Of a stretch of DNA of 64,000 nucleotides, positions 51,987 through 61,063 are shown piece by piece. The stretch's first letter is position 1. Every line of letters begins with the position of its first letter. This DNA comes from Ulvibacterium marinum (lineage in GTDB: Bacteria; Bacteroidota; Bacteroidia; Flavobacteriales; Flavobacteriaceae). The position numbers and the translations under genes are program-made. The notes under the pieces were generated by a model that was given only the letters and a program-made list of their open reading frames with translations, ran no database searches and was not told the origin of the DNA. The stretch spans positions 1 to 64,000 of the forward strand of contig NZ_RBCJ01000001.1 of assembly GCF_003626755.1 (NCBI RefSeq). The letters run 5' to 3'.

Positions 51987-53771
51987 ATGAGGGTCATATA
52001 CTTATTTATAATTTTCGGTATTTCCATCAGCGTAAAGGCCCAGGAGGACTTTTTGGCCAAGCAATATTTTAACGATGGGGATTTTGAAAAAGCGGTAATT
52101 TTTTATGAAAAGTTAGTGGATAGACACCCACGCCGAACGGACTATGCGGAAGGCCTGGTAGCCTGCTATCAACAATTGGAACGTTACACCGATGTAGAAA
52201 AATTTCTTTCCCCTCAAATTCAAGCAGGAAATGCCTACCCTACCCTACTTATTGAGCTTGGCTACAACTATACCATTCAAAACCGCAATGAAGAAGCCGT
52301 AAAGTATTATGGGAAAGCGCTTAAAAAAATCGAGGAGAATCCAAATTTTGGATATGGCATCGGCTTCCGCTTTCAAAAATATGCTTTGTTGGACTATGCC
52401 CTGGAAGCTTATACCAAGGCTATGGGGCTTAATCCAAAATTGGATTATAATTATCAAATGGCCCGAATTTACGGAGAGCAAGGCGACATTGAAAAGATGT
52501 ACAGCTCCTACCTGAAACTCATAAGTGAAGGCAAGACTTCAAAATCTAACGTGCTTCGTAGTATCGATGATTTCATTACATCGGATGCCGAGAACGAAAA
52601 CAATATCAAACTCAAAAAAATCCTATTGCAGAATGCACAAAAAAACCCAGATCTGCTCTGGAACGACTTGTTGAGTTGGCTTTTTGTCCAACAAAAACAG
52701 TATAGAAATGCATTCCGCCAAGAAAAGGCAATTTATAAGAGAATGGAGGGGGGCTCCTTACAGCGACTTGAAAATTTAGGGAATATGGCCCTAAGGGATG
52801 ATGAGCCAGAAACCGCAAAGGAAATCTTTGAATATATCGTAGCAAATACGGAGGACGAAGTTACCGGACTAAATGCAAAATTGAATTTAATCGACATCCA
52901 ACTACTGGATGCCAATAAAAAGACTTTGGGCCAGGTCCAAAAGGAATATGATGAGCTTGTGGCCCTACATGGCTACAAAAGCCAGACATTGCAATTGCAG
53001 ATTGCCTATGCCAATTTTTTAACCTTTAAAAAAGATACTCCAGAACCCGCTATTACCATTCTCAAGAACAGCTTGGAGCTACCTTTAAATTCAAGGGGCA
53101 CTGCATATATAAAATTAGCTTTAGGCGATATCCTGGTCTATCATAAAAAATTTAACGAGGCATTGATCTATTTTACCCAGGTGCAAAAAAGCCTTAAAAA
53201 CGATGTATTGGGCCAGGACGCCCGCTATAAAGTGGCACAGACTAGTTTTTACAAGGGCGATTTTGATTGGGCATTGACCCAATTAAAAGTACTACGCGGC
53301 TCCACTTCACAACTCATTGCCAATGACGCCATGCAATTGAGCCTCTTAATATCGGATAATAGTTTGGAAGATTCCACCCAGACCGCTCTGAAGAAATATG
53401 CACGAGCCGATTTGTTGGGTTACCAGAACAAGACCAAAGAGGCCATTGCGGAACTCAACGGAATTCTTGAAAACCACAAAGGAGAGAAGATAGAGGACGA
53501 GGCCCTGTTGAAACAGGCCCAACTTCTGGAGACCCTTAAGGATTATGAGGCCGCAGAGTTCAATTACAGAAAAATCACTGAATTCTATCAGAACGATATC
53601 CTTGCGGACGATGCCCATTTTGCCTTGGGTGAGCTTTATAGAAATCATTTGGGCCAACCGGAAAAGGCAAAAGTACATTACGAAAAAATCATATATAACT
53701 ATCAGGACAGTTATTACTTCCCTCAGGCACGGAAACATTTTAGAAGGCTTCGGGGGGATTCCATTAACTAA
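51987..53771 (+). CDS. Exported tetratricopeptide repeat protein
   Basis: This 594-residue protein has a signal peptide (MRVIYLFIIFGISISVKAQ) and is otherwise built of paired helices of TPR type, for example YFNDGDFEKAVIFYEKLVDR, NEEAVKYYGKALKKI and FNEALIYFTQVQKS. It is presumably a periplasmic scaffold for protein complexes. No catalytic motif was seen. DUF4286, GGCT and rsmA genes follow in the same direction. Confidence 0.85.
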   Translation: MRVIYLFIIFGISISVKAQEDFLAKQYFNDGDFEKAVIFYEKLVDRHPRRTDYAEGLVACYQQLERYTDVEKFLSPQIQAGNAYPTLLIELGYNYTIQNRNEEAVKYYGKALKKIEENPNFGYGIGFRFQKYALLDYALEAYTKAMGLNPKLDYNYQMARIYGEQGDIEKMYSSYLKLISEGKTSKSNVLRSIDDFITSDAENENNIKLKKILLQNAQKNPDLLWNDLLSWLFVQQKQYRNAFRQEKAIYKRMEGGSLQRLENLGNMALRDDEPETAKEIFEYIVANTEDEVTGLNAKLNLIDIQLLDANKKTLGQVQKEYDELVALHGYKSQTLQLQIAYANFLTFKKDTPEPAITILKNSLELPLNSRGTAYIKLALGDILVYHKKFNEALIYFTQVQKSLKNDVLGQDARYKVAQTSFYKGDFDWALTQLKVLRGSTSQLIANDAMQLSLLISDNSLEDSTQTALKKYARADLLGYQNKTKEAIAELNGILENHKGEKIEDEALLKQAQLLETLKDYEAAEFNYRKITEFYQNDILADDAHFALGELYRNHLGQPEKAKVHYEKIIYNYQDSYYFPQARKHFRRLRGDSIN

Positions 53772-53817
53772 AGTTCAAACGCAATACGAACTTGAACTTG
53801 ATACTTGAACTTTTACC

Positions 53818-54129
53818 ATGTACATATACAACGTAACCACAAATATTGATGAGTCCGTTCATGATGAATGGCTCCGATGGATGAAGGAAATACATATTCC
53901 GGATGTATTGGCCACTGGAAAATTTCTGAACGCCAAAATGAGCAAAGTCTTGGTGGAAGAGGAAATGGGAGGTATAACCTATTCCGTTCAATTTACGACC
54001 CTGAATAAAGAGACCTTGGAAAAATATTATGCTGAAGATGCCCAGAGACTGCGAGCAGATGCCCTAAAACGCTTCCCCAACAAATTTGTCTCCTTTCGGA
54101 CCGAATTGGAAATCATAAGCGAACATTAA
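53818..54129 (+). CDS. DUF4286 family protein
   Basis: The 103-residue protein matches DUF4286 in full length: MYIYNVTTNIDESVHDEWLR, WMKEIHIPDVLATGKF and FPNKFVSFRTELEII. It has a ferredoxin-like dimeric barrel look. The family is found widely in Bacteroidota, often near rsmA as here. Its function is unknown. Confidence 0.85.
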   Translation: MYIYNVTTNIDESVHDEWLRWMKEIHIPDVLATGKFLNAKMSKVLVEEEMGGITYSVQFTTLNKETLEKYYAEDAQRLRADALKRFPNKFVSFRTELEIISEH

Positions 54130-54149
54130 ACCGATCGGACAATCAACCC

Positions 54150-54458
54150 ATGGAATATCTCTTTACCTATGGAACTCTTCAGGAAAATGAAATTCAGTTA
54201 AATCTCTTTAAACGAAAGTTAAAAGGGGATAAAGACATATTGAAGGGGTATTTACTTTCAAAAAATAGGGTATACGGTCGTTATCCAACCGTTTCCAAAA
54301 CCGATGATACTTTGGATAGTGTTATAGGCATGGCATACGAGCTTACTCCTTTGGAGTTAAAAAAAGCAGATGCCTATGAAGGTGAAGGGTATGAACGGCA
54401 TAGGGTGGTCCTTGCTTCGGGCAAAACGGCTTGGGCCTTTATGGAACGCCTGGATTAA
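54150..54458 (+). CDS. Gamma-glutamylcyclotransferase-like (AIG2/GGCT) protein
   Basis: This 102-residue protein starts with the family signature YLFTYGTLQENE and holds the acidic residue at ADAYEGEGYERH, the expected catalytic Glu. GGCT-like proteins release 5-oxoproline from gamma-glutamyl amines. The real substrate is not known. It lies 20 bases after DUF4286 and 18 before rsmA. Confidence 0.82.
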   Translation: MEYLFTYGTLQENEIQLNLFKRKLKGDKDILKGYLLSKNRVYGRYPTVSKTDDTLDSVIGMAYELTPLELKKADAYEGEGYERHRVVLASGKTAWAFMERLD

Positions 54459-54476
54459 TAAAATTGCACCGCCAAC

Positions 54477-55337
54477 ATGGGAAAAAAAGGGAGGAGAAAA
54501 GCACTTCATCATAAAACATTTCATTCGGAAAGTCCTGTAAAGGCCAAAAAGTACTTGGGACAGCACTTTTTAAAGGACGAAGCTATTGCAAAAAAAATAG
54601 CGGACACCTTGTCCTTAAAAGGGTACCATAAGGTGTTGGAAATCGGTCCAGGTACTGGGATACTTACAAAGTATCTTCTCCTAAGGGATTTGGAGTTGGT
54701 GGCTATGGATTTAGATCAAGAATCCATAGTGTACCTAAATCATAGCTTTCCCGTGGAAAATCCGCATTTATTTGAGGAAGATGCTTCCTTTAAAATTGTG
54801 GAAGCCGATTTTCTTTCTTATGACTTAAGTCAGCTATTTGGCAAAGAGCCCTTTGCCATTACGGGGAACTTTCCTTATAACATCTCCACTCAAATTGTTT
54901 TTAAATTATTGGATATGCGTGAGCAAATACCTGAATTTTCTGGGATGTTCCAAAAAGAGGTAGCCCAACGTATATGCGAACAAAAAGGGAGTAAAAGCTA
55001 CGGAATTCTATCGGTACTGGTACAGGCATTCTATGATGCAGCCTATTTGTTTACCGTACATCCGGAGGTATTTAATCCGCCCCCCAAAGTTCAATCCGGT
55101 GTGCTTCGTTTGGTCCGGAAAGAAAACTTCCAATTGGAATGTGACGAGAAATTGTTATTTAAAGTGGTAAAATCAGCATTTAACCAAAGGCGAAAGACCT
55201 TGCGCAATAGTTTAAAGACATTTTCACTTTCCGATACACTCAGATCCTCCGATATGTTCAACCTAAGACCGGAGCAATTAAGTGTGGAGGACTTTATACA
55301 ACTTACCCAAAGGATCGAATCCGATTTGATCCAATGA
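54477..55337 (+). CDS. rsmA: 16S rRNA dimethyladenosine transferase
   Basis: This 286-residue enzyme dimethylates two adenines near the 3' end of 16S rRNA. It shows [18 protein letters not shown], the SAM motif [15 protein letters not shown], and [15 protein letters not shown] basic stretch ([15 protein letters not shown]) precedes the usual start and may extend the protein; ATG 54477 is the only in-frame start. Confidence 0.95.
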   Translation: MGKKGRRKALHHKTFHSESPVKAKKYLGQHFLKDEAIAKKIADTLSLKGYHKVLEIGPGTGILTKYLLLRDLELVAMDLDQESIVYLNHSFPVENPHLFEEDASFKIVEADFLSYDLSQLFGKEPFAITGNFPYNISTQIVFKLLDMREQIPEFSGMFQKEVAQRICEQKGSKSYGILSVLVQAFYDAAYLFTVHPEVFNPPPKVQSGVLRLVRKENFQLECDEKLLFKVVKSAFNQRRKTLRNSLKTFSLSDTLRSSDMFNLRPEQLSVEDFIQLTQRIESDLIQ

Positions 55338-55512
55338 ACAAAAGATTGTTCGAAACCCCATATTTGCAAAAACAGTTTTAAAAAGAATTGGAGTTGGAGA
55401 ACAGGAGATATGCCTTTACAAGGCGACCAATAGAAAATTGAAACTACTATACGACTAACACATTTTTCTTTAGCTTTGCGCAGATTGCCCGCAAGAGGTA
55501 CAATACAAGAGG

Positions 55513-56865
55513 ATGACACCGTTTAAGCTTACAGAGGAGCTCTTGGCCGAAATAGAGCAGCTGATCGAAAACCAGCAGGGAACCGAACTAGTTTCCCTAA
55601 TGGCAGAGGTGCATTATGCGGATGTGGCAGAAATCATCAACGAGCTAAACGAGGACGAGGCTACTTACCTTATTAAGTTGCTCGACAGCGATAAGACCTC
55701 CGATGTACTCACCGAACTGGACGAGGATGTCCGGGAAGCTATTTTAAGCAACCTGTCCGTTAAGGAAATTGCCGAGGAACTTGAAGAACTCGATACGGAT
55801 GATGCCGCGGATATTGTGGCGGAACTACCCAATGAAATTGTTCAAGAGGTTATCTCCGAAATCGAGGACAAGGAACACGCCAAGGATATTGTAGAGCTTC
55901 TCCGCTATGACGAGAATTCGGCAGGTGGACTAATGGCGAAAGAGCTTGTTAAGGTCAACGAGAATTGGAACGTCCTTACTTGCGTCAAGGAAATGAGGGC
56001 TCAGGCAGAAAACGTAACCCGCGTTCACTCCATCTATGTGGTGGACAATGAAGGCATATTAAAGGGCAGATTATCCTTAAAAGACTTGCTGACCACTTCC
56101 ACTACCGCCCCGATAAGGGAAGTATACATTCCTAAGGTAGATCGGGTAGATGTGAACGAAAAACCGGAGGAAGTGGCGAAAATTATGCAAAAGTATGACT
56201 TGGAGGCCATTCCAGTAGTGGACGAAATTGGGCGTTTGGTAGGCCGGATTACGATTGATGATATTGTGGACGTAATCCGGGAAGAAGCCGATCGGGACTA
56301 TCAAATGGCAGCAGGTATTTCCCAGGGTGTTGAGGCCGATGATAGTATTTGGGAACTGACACGAGCACGATTACCCTGGCTATTTTTAGGTCTTCTTGGC
56401 GGGGTAGGTGCCGCGGCCATTATGGGAGGGTTTGAGGAAATGATCGCCAAACATGCCATTCTATTCTTTTTTACGCCGTTGATAGCCGCCATGGCAGGGA
56501 ATGTCGGGGTACAATCCAGTGCCATTATCGTGCAAGGTTTGGCCAATGATGATCTTAAGGGAAGCATAAGCAACCGCCTGATCAAGGAAATGCTCTTGGC
56601 CACTTTAAACGGTTTGATTTTGGCCGCCATTTTGTTATTGTTTACCTGGTGGTGGAACGGGAATTTTTACACCGCCTTGGCTATCTCGTTATCTTTGGTG
56701 GCGGTTATTATCGTGGCGGGCATCATAGGTACTTTTATTCCGCTGTTCCTGGATAAAAGAGGTATAGACCCGGCCATTGCTACCGGACCATTTATTACTA
56801 CCAGTAATGATATTTTTGGTATCCTGATTTATTTTTGGATTGCCAAGTTGGTTTTGGGAATTTAG
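55513..56865 (+). CDS. mgtE: Magnesium transporter MgtE
   Basis: The 450-residue protein has the MgtE order: an acidic N domain of helix repeats (about 1-130), tandem CBS domains (about 130-255, DLLTTSTTAPIREVYIP, ITIDDIVDVIREEADRDYQ), and five membrane segments at the end, with GNVGVQSSAIIVQGLA in the pore region. It takes up magnesium, gated by Mg binding to the N and CBS domains. No M-box-like riboswitch was recognised in the 175 bases upstream. Confidence 0.93.
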   Translation: MTPFKLTEELLAEIEQLIENQQGTELVSLMAEVHYADVAEIINELNEDEATYLIKLLDSDKTSDVLTELDEDVREAILSNLSVKEIAEELEELDTDDAADIVAELPNEIVQEVISEIEDKEHAKDIVELLRYDENSAGGLMAKELVKVNENWNVLTCVKEMRAQAENVTRVHSIYVVDNEGILKGRLSLKDLLTTSTTAPIREVYIPKVDRVDVNEKPEEVAKIMQKYDLEAIPVVDEIGRLVGRITIDDIVDVIREEADRDYQMAAGISQGVEADDSIWELTRARLPWLFLGLLGGVGAAAIMGGFEEMIAKHAILFFFTPLIAAMAGNVGVQSSAIIVQGLANDDLKGSISNRLIKEMLLATLNGLILAAILLLFTWWWNGNFYTALAISLSLVAVIIVAGIIGTFIPLFLDKRGIDPAIATGPFITTSNDIFGILIYFWIAKLVLGI

Positions 56866-56936
56866 AAAGAGACCAAACCAATACAATACCTAAACTTCAA
56901 ATAGAAAATCCAAATCAAAGTCATCAAAATCCAATT

Positions 56937-57302
56937 ATGAAACCGATTAACCTAAAGGAAAAACATAACTTGTTCAACGCGCATTGGCATCCCCACCAAA
57001 TTGCCGTTGTAGATGATATGCAGGTAATTCTCGCCAAGCTTAAAGGCGAATTTGTTTGGCATGCCCATGAAAATGAGGATGAGCTCTTTCAGGTTTTGAA
57101 AGGTACTTTGTACATGCAATTTCGAGATAGGACGGAAGTGGTGCAAGAAGGGGAAATCATTGTGGTACCCAAAGGTGTAGAGCACAATCCTATGACCAAG
57201 AATGGGGAAGTGGTACATGTGCTACTTTTCGAAAAGCTATCCACCGCACATACGGGAGGCGTCCAAGATAAATTAACAAAGACCAACTATCCAAAAATTT
57301 AA
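56937..57302 (+). CDS. Cupin domain protein
   Basis: I start it at ATG 56937, giving 121 residues. The cupin motif 1 WHAHENEDELFQVLKG carries His, His and Glu metal ligands, and motif 2 VPKGVEHNPMTKNG the last His. The protein should be a small metal-binding barrel. It lies 8 bases before the dehydrogenase gene and may share its pathway. Substrate unknown. Confidence 0.85.
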   Translation: MKPINLKEKHNLFNAHWHPHQIAVVDDMQVILAKLKGEFVWHAHENEDELFQVLKGTLYMQFRDRTEVVQEGEIIVVPKGVEHNPMTKNGEVVHVLLFEKLSTAHTGGVQDKLTKTNYPKI

Positions 57303-57310
57303 TATTCATC

Positions 57311-58252
57311 ATGAAGGTCCTCCATTTAGATACCAACCACCCTTTGCTGATAGAGCAATTTGCCGGGCTAGGATTCCAAAACGACGAAGATTATACTTCT
57401 TCCAAGGTACAGGTAGAGCAACATATCCATAAATATGATGGTATTGTCCTGCGAAGCAGGTTTCGGATCGATGCCCATTTTTTAGATAAGGCGAGGAACT
57501 TAAAGTTTATCGGTAGGGTTGGTGCCGGTCTGGAAAATATTGATGTAAAATATGCCAAGACCAAGGGCGTGTTTTTAGCTTCGGCACCGGAGGGTAATCG
57601 TAATGCGGTAGGCGAACATACCTTGGGGATGCTTCTCTCCCTCTTCAATAAACTGAATAAAGCCAATATAGAAGTCCGGAACGGTAATTGGGATAGAGAA
57701 GGTAATAGAGGTGTGGAATTGGAAGAAAAGACCGTTGGTATTATCGGATATGGCAATATGGGAAAGGCCTTTGCCAAAAAACTAAGAGGTTTTGATGTTG
57801 ATGAAGTCATCTGTTATGATATCGTTGGGGGTGTGGGAGATGACAATGCACGACAAGTGGGTATTATGGAGTTTCAACAAAAGGCAGATGTGGTAAGTCT
57901 TCACGTACCGCAAACCAAGCTCACTACGGGTATGGTCAATACTGAATTCATCAATGCCTTCCATAACCCATTTTGGTTGTTGAATACGGCACGCGGGAAA
58001 TGTGTAGTTACCGAAGATTTGGTAACGGCTTTAAAATCCGGTAAAATCTTGGGAGCGGGGCTAGATGTACTGGAATATGAAAAAACTTCTTTTGAAGACA
58101 TGTTTATGGATAATCAACTTCCCGAAGCTTTTCAATATCTTATTAAATCAGAAAACGTAATCCTATCTCCGCATGTCGCTGGTTGGACCATCGAGAGTAA
58201 AGAAAAACTGGCCCAGACCATAGTGGACAAAATAAAGGAAAGATTTTGCTAA
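57311..58252 (+). CDS. D-isomer-specific 2-hydroxyacid dehydrogenase
   Basis: This 313-residue NAD-dependent enzyme resembles D-3-phosphoglycerate dehydrogenase without its regulatory domain. It has the nucleotide-binding VGIIGYGNMGKAFAKKLRGF, NTARGKCV with the catalytic Arg, GAGLDVLEYE with the Glu, and SPHVAGWT with the catalytic His. It reduces a 2-keto acid, perhaps 3-phosphohydroxypyruvate; this cannot be decided by sequence alone. Confidence 0.88.
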   Translation: MKVLHLDTNHPLLIEQFAGLGFQNDEDYTSSKVQVEQHIHKYDGIVLRSRFRIDAHFLDKARNLKFIGRVGAGLENIDVKYAKTKGVFLASAPEGNRNAVGEHTLGMLLSLFNKLNKANIEVRNGNWDREGNRGVELEEKTVGIIGYGNMGKAFAKKLRGFDVDEVICYDIVGGVGDDNARQVGIMEFQQKADVVSLHVPQTKLTTGMVNTEFINAFHNPFWLLNTARGKCVVTEDLVTALKSGKILGAGLDVLEYEKTSFEDMFMDNQLPEAFQYLIKSENVILSPHVAGWTIESKEKLAQTIVDKIKERFC

Positions 58253-58261
58253 ATTTAGTAC

Positions 58262-58678
58262 GTGAAGCGTACGGTTTTTATCTTTTCGGCCTTGATTATA
58301 GCACTGCTTAGTCTCTTTCAACTAAGCAAGTATTCCTATCTTTCCGGAAGCACTTCCATTGAAATGATAATAGCCCTTATCGCTATGGTATTTTTTGCCG
58401 TTGGCGTGTTCTTCAATAAACGAAGCTTCACTGAAAAGAACAACCTATCAAAAGAAGTGGATCCATCCAGAATAGCACAACTGGGATTGAGCAAAAGGGA
58501 GTACGAGGTACTTCTGGAAGTATCCAAAGGGTTATCCAACAAAGAAATTGCAGATAAGCTTTTTGTTTCGGAAAGTACCATAAAGACCCATGTCTCCAAA
58601 GTACTGCTAAAATTAGACGCCAAACGCAGAACACAGGCCATACAAAAGGCGAAGGAGCTTCAGATTATTCATCTTTAG
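58262..58678 (+). CDS. Membrane-anchored LuxR-type transcription regulator
   Basis: This 138-residue protein has two membrane segments (TVFIFSALIIALLSLFQL and SIEMIIALIAMVFFAVGVFF) joined by a short outside loop, then a cytosolic LuxR HTH (LSKREYEVLLEVSKGLSNKE, VSESTIKTHVSKVLLKL). There is no receiver domain. The start is GTG 58262. It would bind DNA while held at the membrane, and likely controls the following DUF4199 gene or itself; this is inference. Confidence 0.85.
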   Translation: MKRTVFIFSALIIALLSLFQLSKYSYLSGSTSIEMIIALIAMVFFAVGVFFNKRSFTEKNNLSKEVDPSRIAQLGLSKREYEVLLEVSKGLSNKEIADKLFVSESTIKTHVSKVLLKLDAKRRTQAIQKAKELQIIHL

Positions 58679-58775
58679 CATCCTATACGGCAAAATAGAA
58701 TGATTTTGGTACTTTAGTATGACACTCCATTTTGTCTTAAAGACTACTTTGGCCAAAACTTTAAACTCCCTGAAA

Positions 58776-59285
58776 ATGAAAAAATCAGTTTTACGCTATG
58801 GGCTCTTTGGAAGTATTACCATATGTGCCCTATTCCTTTTTAGTTGGTTTGTATTGAAAGGAGCTGATATGTCTACCCAGGAAATCTTGGGTTATGCTTC
58901 TATGATTATCTCTCTATCCTTCGTCTATTTTGGCATTAAACATTTTAGGGACCAGGAGAACCAAGGTAAGGTCACCTTTAAAAAAGGGCTTATCATTGGC
59001 ATTCTGATCAGTCTGATTACGGCCCTTGCCTTTGGCGTTTTGGATGTGATCTATGTAAAATTTATAAATCCCGATTTCTTAACGGAGTATTATGAAGTAG
59101 TCCTAAATGAAATGAAGGAAACCCTTCCGGCCGAAGAATTCAAACTGGAACAGACCCGGATGGAGTCGGAAAAACAACTCTTTGCCAATCCGATGATGAA
59201 TTTTTTGATTATGTTCCTTACCGTATTTGTCATCGGTTTTATCATTTCATTAATTTCTTCCTTGATTCTTCAACGAAAAAGTTAA
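58776..59285 (+). CDS. DUF4199 membrane protein
   Basis: With start ATG 58776 the protein has 169 residues and four membrane segments (about 5-26, 36-55, 68-92 and 143-165). The family pattern is GYASMIISLSFVYFGIKHFR, NQGKVTFKKGLIIGILISLI and EYYEVVLNEMKETL. DUF4199 is a Bacteroidota membrane family without assigned function. It is placed right after the LuxR-type gene. Confidence 0.82.
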   Translation: MKKSVLRYGLFGSITICALFLFSWFVLKGADMSTQEILGYASMIISLSFVYFGIKHFRDQENQGKVTFKKGLIIGILISLITALAFGVLDVIYVKFINPDFLTEYYEVVLNEMKETLPAEEFKLEQTRMESEKQLFANPMMNFLIMFLTVFVIGFIISLISSLILQRKS

Positions 59286-59290
59286 CACCA

Positions 59291-59764
59291 ATGCAATACA
59301 AGGCCAACTCTCCAGAAGACTATATAGCACAACTTCCGATTGAAAGACAAGCAGCCGTCTCTAAATTGCGAAAAATCATTCTTAAGAACCTTCCCAAAGG
59401 TTTTGAGGAACAAATGAACTACGGCATGTTGGGATATGTAGTCCCCCATTCCATTTATCCCAGCGGCTATCATTGTGATTCTAAAATGCCGTTGCCTTTT
59501 ATGAATTTAGCTTCGCAAAAGCATTATATAGCCGTATACCATATGGGCATATATTCCAAACAAGAACTCCTGGATTGGTTCAAGGAAGAATATTCAAAAA
59601 CAGCAAGCACAAAATTGGATATGGGCAAAAGTTGCATCCGATTCAAGAAAATAGATGCTATACCCTATGGCCTAATTGGCGAGTTATGTCAAAAAATTAC
59701 AGTTGAACAATGGATCGACTTTTATGAAAACGCAATAAAAAATAATAGAAAAAATGAAAAATAG
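59291..59764 (+). CDS. DUF1801 domain protein
   Basis: The 157-residue protein follows DUF1801: SPEDYIAQLPIERQAAVSKL, PKGFEEQMNYGMLGYVVP and LDMGKSCIRFKKIDAIPYGL. The YdhG/Fra-like fold has been linked to iron handling, but the family's activity is not settled. The VOC gene starts 11 bases before its stop, so they are co-translated. Confidence 0.82.
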   Translation: MQYKANSPEDYIAQLPIERQAAVSKLRKIILKNLPKGFEEQMNYGMLGYVVPHSIYPSGYHCDSKMPLPFMNLASQKHYIAVYHMGIYSKQELLDWFKEEYSKTASTKLDMGKSCIRFKKIDAIPYGLIGELCQKITVEQWIDFYENAIKNNRKNEK

Positions 59765-60140
59765 AGTTACCGGTATTGGAGGGTTCTTTTTTAAGTCTAA
59801 AAATCCCGAGACTACCAAGGAATGGTATAAAAACCATTTGGGATTGGCAACCGATCAATACGGTTGTACGTTTTGGTGGAAAGATAAGGAAGGAAATGAT
59901 TGTTCCACACAATGGAGCCCTTTTAAGGAAGATACGACCTATTTTGCTCCAAGCAAGAAATCTTTTATGATGAACTTTAGGGTCGAAAATCTGAAAGAAC
60001 TTTTAGAAGAACTGAAAAATGAAGGCGTTCAAATTGTTGGTAAAATAGAAGAATACGATTATGGAAAATTCGGGTGGATACTAGATCCCGAAGGAAACAA
60101 AATTGAACTTTGGGAGCCTGTAGATAAAGTATTTCTCTGA
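59754..60140 (+). CDS. VOC family protein
   Basis: This 128-residue VOC-fold protein has VTGIGGFFFKSKNPETTKEW in the first beta-alpha unit, FMMNFRVENLKELLEELKNE as the second, and ILDPEGNKIELWEPVD, whose Glu is the usual metal ligand. It probably acts as an isomerase, dioxygenase or antibiotic-binding type; not resolved here. It overlaps the DUF1801 gene. Confidence 0.85.
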   Translation: MKNRVTGIGGFFFKSKNPETTKEWYKNHLGLATDQYGCTFWWKDKEGNDCSTQWSPFKEDTTYFAPSKKSFMMNFRVENLKELLEELKNEGVQIVGKIEEYDYGKFGWILDPEGNKIELWEPVDKVFL

Positions 60141-60193
60141 TTTCTAAATAATCGCTACATTTAAGGTTATATTAACCACCAAAAACAATAGAG

Positions 60194-60640
60194 ATGTCAG
60201 AAGAAAATAAGGATTTGGGCGACAAGGCCGAAGATGCTTTCGACGACGCCAAAGAAAAGGCCAATGAATTCGCAGAGGATACCAAAGAAGCAGCTGGTGA
60301 TTTTGCCGATGAAGCCAAAAAAACGGCCAATGAATTTGCCGATGGTGCCAAAGAAGCTATGAACAACGTTAGTGGGGACAATAAAAAAATACTCGCCGGG
60401 GTATTGGCTATTATATTCGGGTCTTTGGGAGTCCATAAATTTATCCTAGGCTATCAAAAGGAGGGTATTATTCTATTGGTGGCAACTATAATAGGTTATG
60501 CCACCATGTGCTTTGTCATAGGAAGTTTCGTTGTTATGGCTACTGCCATAGTAGGACTCATAGAAGGTATCATATATTTGACCAAATCCGATGAGGAGTT
60601 CTATAACACCTATCAGGCGGGGAAAAAACCGTGGTTCTAA
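60194..60640 (+). CDS. TM2 domain protein with amphipathic helical repeats
   Basis: Residues 1 to about 58 are a Lys/Ala/Glu-rich amphipathic region of 11-residue-like repeats (KEKANEFAEDTKEAAGDFAD, then AKKTANEFADGAKEAMNNV), like LEA or apolipoprotein helices. From 60 on is a TM2 domain with two membrane helices (LAGVLAIIFGSLGVHKFILG; IGYATMCFVIGSFVVMATAI). The repeats could coat membranes or bind lipid. The role is unknown. Confidence 0.8.
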   Translation: MSEENKDLGDKAEDAFDDAKEKANEFAEDTKEAAGDFADEAKKTANEFADGAKEAMNNVSGDNKKILAGVLAIIFGSLGVHKFILGYQKEGIILLVATIIGYATMCFVIGSFVVMATAIVGLIEGIIYLTKSDEEFYNTYQAGKKPWF

Positions 60641-60693
60641 AAATCGAAAGGCCAAATTTTTTTGATTTGGCTTTTTTATTTCAACATATCATC

Positions 60694-60711
60694 GTAATAT
60701 TGCAATATTAC
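60694..60711. promoter_or_regulatory. Perfect 18-bp palindrome, ArsR operator candidate
   Basis: GTAATATTGCAATATTAC is its own reverse complement. It lies 12 bases before the ArsR start, as expected for an autoregulated ArsR/SmtB repressor covering its promoter. Confidence 0.7.
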
Positions 60712-60723
60712 TTTTATAATCGT

Positions 60724-61047
60724 ATGGGAGCCACAAAAACCGAGATATTCAATCCTACCCAAAACGAACTTGCCTCCGTGGCCAAGGTTTTGGCCCATCC
60801 GGCGCGGGTGGCCATTCTACAATACATAAGCAAACAAGAAGGGTGTATTTGTAACGATTTGGTAGATGTCATTGGTCTTTCCCAACCTACCATTTCGCAA
60901 CATCTGAACGAGATAAAGAAAATTGGCCTGTTAAAAGGAACGTTTGAAGGGAAAAATCTATGCTATTGTATACATAAGGAAAAATGGGCCGAGCTACAGC
61001 AGCTTTTCCATGCATTTTTTACTACAATAAATCAAAACTGTTGTTAA
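60724..61047 (+). CDS. ArsR/SmtB-family metalloregulatory repressor
   Basis: With start ATG 60724 the protein has 107 residues. The winged HTH is clear (LAHPARVAILQYISKQEGC, LSQPTISQHLNEIKKIGLLK). Cys41 and Cys43 in GCICNDL match the alpha3 metalloid site of ArsR (compare CVCDL), and the protein ends NQNCC, adding a second possible thiol pair. It should release its operator when bound to arsenite or a soft metal. It is the first gene of a three-gene operon. Confidence 0.88.
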   Translation: MGATKTEIFNPTQNELASVAKVLAHPARVAILQYISKQEGCICNDLVDVIGLSQPTISQHLNEIKKIGLLKGTFEGKNLCYCIHKEKWAELQQLFHAFFTTINQNCC

Positions 61048-61063
61048 ACTAAAATTTAGATCT

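Noticed and set aside
55335-55350. GAACAA-AAGA-TTGTTC inverted repeat after rsmA
   Set aside because: Short AT-rich stem without a T-run; likely chance. The TAGCTTTG before mgtE was also left out because no -33 element lies at a fitting distance.
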